Origin: Setophaga petechia
Taxonomy: Eukaryota > Chordata > Aves > Passeriformes > Parulidae
Length of the DNA: 64,000 nt
Direction: 5' to 3'
Assembly: GCA_024362935.1 (NCBI GenBank)
Contig: JANCRA010000001.1
Location: 64,136,930-64,200,929, forward strand
Of the stretch, positions 57,601-64,000 are shown one piece after another. Each line of letters opens with the position of its first letter. Position 1 is the first letter of the stretch. The position numbers and the translations under genes are program-made. Under the pieces are notes generated by a model. That model saw only the letters and a program-made list of their open reading frames with translations, had not been told where the DNA came from and did not search any database.

Positions 57601-60600
57601 TCTTAGCATTTTATAATGGACTTCAAGATCCATGAATGAATGAAAACAGAGCCCAGTCTGGATGGACTGAATTCCTGTAGTGCTTTTGAAAGAGTAGTCT
57701 TTGGGAATTGAGAAAGCTGGGTAGAATTTGTCTGGTAGGAGAGGCAGAACTAGTCTGACTTGCTTGTCCTAAGTGAGTAAGATGTGGTGCTTTGTATGTT
57801 ACTCATAATCCTGCCTTTGACATTTTATCCAGCTCCAAGAAAGCAGATGGAATAAAGGTACTAATTTAAGTAATATTATAAACTCCTTAGCAAATGCAGA
57901 TTCATGCTGCTTTCCCACAGATTCATTCCTTGGTGCTTCCATACTGGCAAAAGAGACAAGAAATTTTTTCTCTAGCAAATGCCTCCTCAATCCTAATAGG
58001 AATGATTCTCCAAGAGAAGCCAGATGGCATGGTCTGTTCTGCTGATTTTCTCTGCTAGCACAGATTGGTTTTATCTCTGAGGGGGACAAAGAGTAGCCTG
58101 GTGTGCACAGTGTTCAGAGCCCCTCTGAGCCCCACTTGCCTCTGCCCAGTGCTGTGCTGTCAGATCACCACTGCCAATCTCACAAGACAGCCCTGGCTGC
58201 CAGCACAAACCCTCCTGACATTTGCTGCCACAGCTCTTCCTCCAGTGATCTGCCAGCATTGCAAGGTCCCTGCAGCTTAAAATGAATACTAGACTCCAAA
58301 AAATACCTCTATGAATTCCTTATGTGTTTTTAAAAATTCCTTAGTGTTATAAAAATTGCACTGCTGCAGGGTCCACAGTCACCTCTTCACTGCTGAACAG
58401 TGGGCAAAACAATCTGGATGCTGTTTAGTGCTGAAGTGCTTTTATCTGTGAATGTGTGCCTCAGTTCCAACACATCAGACCTCTCTACCTGCTCAGGTTG
58501 TGCTGCTTTTCCAGTTTGTTGTGTAACAAGGACAGCTGAAAGGAGCCTGAAATGATTTGTAAAGTCTGAGTGCCACTTCAACAGACGCCAGTGAATGAAC
58601 CGGGAGGGATCCCAGGCCCATTTCCCTCGGGAATCCTATGGCTCACGCTTGCTGCTGGGCCACACCCCTCCTGACTAATGGTGACTGTAGCAGCGCTTTG
58701 CAGGACAACAAACACAATGGCACTTTACTGGTTGATTAGGCAGGATGGAAAGCCTAGATAGATACCCTCACTGATAACAAAATGGTGCCATTATATCACA
58801 CTTTAATTGTTTAATACAGCATAATTTGCTTTCTCTCCAAGACTGCAATTAAGCAAGCCAAGGATGCTGTGACCTAGATGCACAGGATGACTTAGTACAA
58901 TCTAGACACAGAAGTCCAGCTAGTCTTCTTCTGCTGGATAGCTTGGCATGGCAGTGTGCTGTTTTAAATCCCATCATCAAACACTCTCTTGAGCATTTTT
59001 AGGAGTGTAGACATCTAAGTCACGGTTGTGAAATCCTCTCCAAGAGATGAGTATCTTGAATTTTAATTTTTCTAAGGCTACCAGGCATCCTTTTCTACTG
59101 GATATCAGTTTTTTTCCATGAAAAGAACAGTTGTGGTGGACTATGTTTATATATTTTTTGGTTTGAACTTTACCAGTTTCACAGTCTGTATCTGGATTAT
59201 GTGCCAAATTTTAGGTTTTTATGGCAGTTACAAGAGAGAGTACTGACTTTTCCCTTATAAGAATGCACATATGTTCAAGAAATTCAGACTGTAATGAGCC
59301 ACAGTTCTGCCATGTCATACACAGAGAAACTCCACATAGAAAGAAATCCAAATAGTTAGTGTTGTGAGGAGGGCAGCCAACAGAACACAGGGCCACAGAG
59401 ACAGCCTTAAAATCCACAAAGAAGCCATCAGACACCATCTCAAGACAGATATCCCTGTTAATGGAGTCTCTGTGCCCTGTCTGATGCTGTCCTTCACAAT
59501 AATGACTAGCACCTCTTGTGAGAGGGAGAACTGATTCTGTCTCCATGCATTTGTATCTTTAGCTTTTTTTCTTGGGCTTTTTTTTTTTTTTAGGTTACAA
59601 TAAGCACAGTACATAAACTGTGCTGTTACTGTTCTGATGTTGGCAGCTGTGGCACTTCTCTGACTTCCATTTGCTGTTTTGTCTGCTGAGGAGAGTGTGC
59701 CACACAGACTCAGTTATTAACATGGCAATGTATATTGCTGCTAGGAAATCAGAGCTAATGCAGTGTCTGCAATGTCAATTTTGATGTTGAATTGTGTTAT
59801 GTTTTAGTCCTTGCACTCGTAGCTGGGGCCCACATCAACATCAGGAACACAAGTGATGTTTGTGGTGTATTTCTCTAAGTTTGTATTTGTAGGGAGATAG
59901 AATATAAGTAAATAAAGGTAATATAGAAAGTAATCTTACCCCCTAAAGAGTTGCAGCTGTGTTAATTACTAAAGATTAGGAGCAGGCCTGACTTTAACAG
60001 GCCACAGCTGTAGCCAATAGGAAGAGTGTTATAAAAGAGTGGGTTGGTTGGTTGAGGGGATTTGGAGTCAGTTGGCTGCTGTGAGAAGGAAGAAGAGTCA
60101 GGGCTTAGAGGAGCTGCCTATGAGAAACATCAAGAAAGTATGGAACTCTAGCAATGTGGAAACTTTGCAATGTAATGGCAATAGAACTCTTGCAAGATAA
60201 TAGCAACATGTGTTGCCATGAACAATTTTGTTTTTCAATAGATGGCTGTCTGGCCTTTTTGAGGAGGGGTCTTGGTTTGGCTCAGCTGTCTGGAACTCAG
60301 CAGCGTTGTCCGTTACTTCAATAAATAAAAATAGTGTAAATGGAATGAAAGAAAGCAGAAGACATGAGTAAGAATTTGCTTTCAATCTTCAAAAACCCAG
60401 TGTTGTCCATGTATCTAGTTCTACTGCCATGATATGGTAGTTACTATGTTAAATAAAATACTATTTAAGCTGTTAATTTGTTGCTGAAGGTTGTAAAAAA
60501 AATATTACACTGCAATAACGGAGAAATCTTCTAGTTATTTAGTGTGAGGCATTGGTTGTGGGATAAAGTTCATTGCCTAAAACAAAGCCATATGAGTTGT

Positions 60601-62855
60601 ATTAAAAAAAGAAATAGAAGAAGAGTACTTTGCATTACACAACTTCAGAAACAAAGTTCTGACTGAGAGCTCTGACAATACCATGCTTACTGAAGTCAAC
60701 AACAGGCACCCTGAAAGGAATTTGAAGCTCATATTTCCCATTTATTGAGTACACTGAATCACAGAATCATAGAGTGTTTTGGGTTGGAAGGGCCCTTAAA
60801 GATGATTTAGTTCCAGCCCACCTGTCATGGGCAGGGGGACCTTTTGCTAGACCAGGTTGCTGAGAGCTCCATGCAGCCTGGCCTTGAACACCTCCAGCAA
60901 TGGGCATCCACAACTTCTCTGGGCACTGGATTCTGATTCTTTCTTTCTTTCAATATTTTTAACAATTTGTCTTCTGTTCCTAGTTCTAGAGTTTGAATTT
61001 GGGCCCATACTTTAGAGATAGACTAATTTGCTCCTTAATCCTCTTGTTTGCCACTTGTAATCTCTGTGTGCATTCATGTTTATGCATACACTTGCAAACA
61101 TGGGTGGTAGGGTTTTAAAGCTGGTGGAAACATTTTATTTCATAGTAATTTTCCTCTGGTCAGTAAAATTCAGTGTTCATTCAGGATTACCTGTTAAAGC
61201 TCCTGTAGTCAGGCAGTTCTGGCTTTGCTTCAGGTGCAAAAAGTTTAGGATATAAGGCTTCCAGCAGTTCTGGATCATCCCTAATGGCTTCTATCCAGGG
61301 AGACTGGTAATACTTTGGCACAGCAGTAGTGTTAAACTTCTCAGGAGGAATTTCTTTCAGTGGTCCGGAATATCCTGCAATGTGGTCAAGGGAAAATGAT
61401 TATAATGATTCTTTGTGTTTTCTGCTTCCTTGCCATCGTCCTGTGCAAGCAGGAGCTAACACAGCAGAACTTCTCAGTGAGTTAAAATGAGCAGTTGGGC
61501 CAAGTCACCAGGCTAGAGCTACACAGAAATAGAGACCAGGCAGGCCAAGTTTGTAGCTTTTTAGACAGATAATTCCTCCAAAGTATTCCAGCTTCTTTTG
61601 AGGCTGAGTTTATTTTGGTCTTTTTTATAAATTTGCTTCTATTGTAAGCATTTGTTTGAAAGCAGAGAGTCCTTAGGCTAAATTAACAAAAAGATTTTAA
61701 AAACAGACTGTTGATTAAAAGTAAGATAATTCTACCTCTTTGAGTGAAATTTTCCACAAGTACATCTACATCTAGGTCTCTAAATGAATGCTGTTTCATT
61801 CTATAAGCTTAAACCTCCCTGTGGCTTAATATCTACACTGACCAGACCTTTTTTGCCTAAAGAAAGGCTTGAAGATTTCTATCATGTCTTAGCAATGGAA
61901 ATGACCTCTGTTTGCATTGTGTTTGGCCAAAGGATGCACAGAGCCTCAGCAGACACCAGCAGAGCAGGACTGACCTAGTTTACATGGACTGGAAAAGGTC
62001 TGCACAAAACATGCATTGAGTAATTCTGAACAAAGAATGAATTTGTAAAAACCACGGTCTGCTCATGGATAATTCATAAACAGGAAGAAGGGCTATATCA
62101 CTGAATAAATTAATTAAAACAAATTAGCCTTCTCTAGTCTTTAAAGAATACAAAATAAGGCCTTCTTGTAACTCACTCCTTTAAATAAAGCCAACAGTAC
62201 CCTCACAGTTAAGGATTTAAAAAAGAACAGTTTATGCAGCCAGAGGCAAATTCCTTTCAAAGTTACTCCTCTCTAAAGGGTTCCAGCAAAATTTAGTGGC
62301 TTCAGATTTACATTTATGCATAATTAAACTACAATGGATAGCTTGCTGACTGTTGAGCAGGGTGTTGCATGTTGGAACCAATGGTTTGACAAAGAAAAAT
62401 CAATATATTAACGTGGTTTTAAATCAAAGGATCTCTTTCTCAGTGTTTTTAAGACCTGTATATATAGGAGCAGCCTCTCTTGATAATGTTTTGTTTTCAG
62501 TTTAGAGAGAGGTAGTACAAAAGGTATATCAGATCTTCTAAAAATGAACACAAGCAACTAACTAACTTTACATTTCTGGGAGAAGTTCTGATTAGTTACC
62601 TGACTCAAACGTGTGTATTTTAATATTAGTCCATTATCTTCTTATTGAAGACACTGCCTTAATGGTCATTTCCTTGCTGTGCACTGGGGCTGAGTGCAGT
62701 CAGTGTGTGCAGGCTGCCGCGTTACCTGGGGCGATGTTGTCAGGGTGTGGAGGGCTCCGGGGGTCAGGTGTGTTGGGAGGTGTCATTGGGGCATGCTGGG
62801 GGATTCCTTCCACACTCAGGCCGTCCATTCTGACACTCTGGATGGGCTCTCCACG
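54457..62855 (-). CDS. MYOZ2: Myozenin-2 (calsarcin-1), 3' part, last three coding exons
   Basis: Z-disc protein of heart and slow muscle that binds alpha-actinin, filamin C, telethonin and calcineurin and restrains calcineurin signalling. Exons 62726-62855, 61191-61374 and 54457-54688 join in phase to give 181 residues plus stop; the whole human protein has 264. Recognisable blocks are [12 protein letters not shown], then [20 protein letters not shown], then [11 protein letters not shown], then [20 protein letters not shown], then [10 protein letters not shown], then [13 protein letters not shown]. The chain ends PETEDL, the type of C-terminal PDZ-ligand motif (ETEDL here) shared by myozenins and related Z-disc proteins. 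Exons for roughly the first 80 residues were not found up to 64000 and must lie beyond the right edge. Myozenin-1 and -3 are excluded by synteny and sequence. MYOZ2 is tandem with USP53, about 12 kb from its promoter. Confidence 0.95.
54689..59815 (-). other. MYOZ2: MYOZ2 last intron, first part
   Basis: AT-rich intronic DNA with no recognised exon, gene or complete repeat. Short open frames on either strand, such as 57799-58089, lack family resemblance. Confidence 0.6.
59900..60350 (+). mobile_element. LTR-like element (solo LTR candidate)
   Basis: On the plus strand a CCAAT box (60014-60018) is followed 12 bp later by TATAAAA (60030-60036), then about 285 bp later by overlapping AATAAA signals (60320-60329). 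This U3-R order is that of a retroviral long terminal repeat. It lies in a MYOZ2 intron, antisense to the gene. No gag, pol or env frame is next to it, so it would be a solo LTR. The exact TG...CA ends and target duplication could not be set. A cryptic intronic promoter is the alternative. Confidence 0.4.
60755..60928 (-). mobile_element. CR1 LINE 3' fragment
   Basis: About 174 bp equal to the reverse complement of the CR1 3' end: AATCACAGAATCATAGAGTG, then GGGTTGGAAGGGCCCTTAAA, CTGTCATGGGCAGG, GCCTTGAACACCTCCAGCAA and ACAACTTCTCTGGGCA. The best-preserved CR1 copy in the window. It lies 260 bp from a MYOZ2 exon. Confidence 0.94.
61191..61374 (-). CDS. MYOZ2: MYOZ2 internal exon (second from last)
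   Basis: A 184-nt exon reading [20 protein letters not shown] to DYRSFN plus two bases. Acceptor TTGCAG, donor AACAG|GTAATC. Very close to human. Confidence 0.95.
61375..62725 (-). other. MYOZ2: MYOZ2 intron
   Basis: About 1.35 kb of AT-rich intron between two MYOZ2 exons, with GT/AG ends. Nothing else recognised. Confidence 0.8.
62726..62855 (-). CDS. MYOZ2: MYOZ2 internal exon (third from last)
   Basis: A 130-nt exon reading [17 protein letters not shown], then [19 protein letters not shown], then HPDNIAP plus one base. Acceptor ACCACAG, donor CAG|GTAACG. Its first part is the least conserved stretch compared with human. Confidence 0.9.
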
Positions 62856-64000
62856 CTGTGGTCAGACAGAAAGAAATAACACTTCAGGCATGGCATTCTG
62901 GGGGGAGGCTGTACCAGTGCTCTGATTTACAGCCCAGATCTGATTTCCAGCGTGCACAATACTAAAGCACACTGTGCTGCTGTTTGGTAGAGTATTCCCT
63001 TCACACTTACATTGTCTAAGTAACCAAAAATGAGCATTTTTTGGTCACTAGACACTAGAAGCTGTTCTGTGCCAGACAGAGCACCCATGCTACCCAAAGG
63101 GTCAAGAAATTTGGCAAGTTTGAGCCCTCTGAGTTTCAAGGCATTGATTCTTCAAAGCATCTCTTCCCATATCAGTTGAAAATTTGCTGCATTTATTGCA
63201 CTGCTTTTGTTTGGGATTGTCTTTTCCTTTATTTATAGTAGAAATAACAACTTCAGTGCAGGTCACTTTCTGGAGATTCATGATAGGCTGTTATTTTCCA
63301 CCCTCCTATTGGGATATCGGTTCTAAGGAAACATCTGAAGGCTTAATCATTGTTGCATAAATATAGAATTAGAGTCTCATAAGAAGTCAGCATCTTATTT
63401 TAGCCATGACACATAGGCTAAAAGCAATTTAAATATAGACTGGTTTAGAGTAAGAATTTCTTGAATAGGAAAGCAAACAAATAATACTTATTTAAACTTG
63501 AAGTAACAACAAAAAAAGATCAAGGCAGAATGTTTTCTAGTCATCCTGAAGTATGTTAAAAAGATTGACTTTGGCAGGCAGAACCCTAAAGATGATGCAG
63601 ACACCACCAGCGGTGCTAAATAGACACTTAGGGGAGGGAACAGGAGCCAGAGGCATCATTTTTTCATGTGTTGGAATGTCATACTGACTGTAAGCCAAGT
63701 GTACTCTGTGGTTTTGAGGGGGAAAAGTGGACTAGAGGGAAATGGATCTGTCAGACTGTAGCAAAATCATGGAATTGCATACAGAATTCTGACAAGATTG
63801 ATGGTGTGCTCAGAATGTAGCTGTGTAGCTTCTAATACTCTAATAGAGGGAGAAATGGGGGGACAGTATTGATAGATGGGCTTTTAAATGATAGTGTTTA
63901 ATAATAGCCTTGGGTGCTCAGTGGAGTTATTCAGATTTTTTATATGGGATTTCTTTCATGCCGATTTATTTTGAAAAGGCAGATCAATCAAAGCTCAAGC
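62856..64000 (-). other. MYOZ2: MYOZ2 intron continuing past the window edge
   Basis: Intronic by position. I looked for the preceding MYOZ2 exon and did not find it, so it lies beyond the right edge. Confidence 0.65.

Overview
This is vertebrate nuclear DNA, almost certainly from a bird. Genes are split by GT/AG introns, the background is AT-rich with CpG-island promoters, repeat density is low, and three stretches match the 3' end of the avian CR1 LINE. The gene order FABP2 - C4orf3 - USP53 - MYOZ2 is the order known from human 4q26, read in the opposite orientation. I cannot name the species. A passerine or other neoavian bird would fit, but that is inference.

Layout. 1-6.4 kb: no recognised gene. 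6.57-8.45 kb (+): complete four-exon FABP2, intestinal fatty-acid-binding protein, 132 aa. 9.77-10.42 kb: a GC-rich minisatellite of about 25-bp units next to the promoter of C4orf3. 10.54-11.40 kb (+): C4orf3, the 55-aa micropeptide another-regulin, followed by a non-coding second exon. About 13.97-41.8 kb (-): USP53, with 15 coding exons whose phases all join into a 1117-codon frame, a long 3' UTR and a CpG-island promoter. 42.1-54.2 kb: intergenic. 54.3 kb to beyond the right edge (-): the last three coding exons of MYOZ2 (calsarcin-1); its 5' exons lie outside the window.

The genes are not an operon and form no joint pathway. C4orf3 (SERCA regulation) and MYOZ2 (Z-disc, calcineurin) both act in muscle calcium biology. 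FABP2 acts in enterocytes and USP53 at epithelial junctions and in K63-linked deubiquitination. The arrangement is conserved synteny. FABP2 and C4orf3 are tandem, C4orf3 and USP53 converge, and USP53 and MYOZ2 are tandem on the minus strand.

I found no new system such as a defence island, gene cluster or novel RNA. The best leads are the GC-box minisatellite abutting C4orf3, a possible divergent transcript from the USP53 CpG island with a strong splice donor, an LTR-like element with CCAAT, TATA and poly(A) signals in a MYOZ2 intron, and a perfect 12-bp hairpin in the intergenic region. Exon coordinates were derived by hand from splice signals, reading phase and remembered family similarity; no alignment was run.
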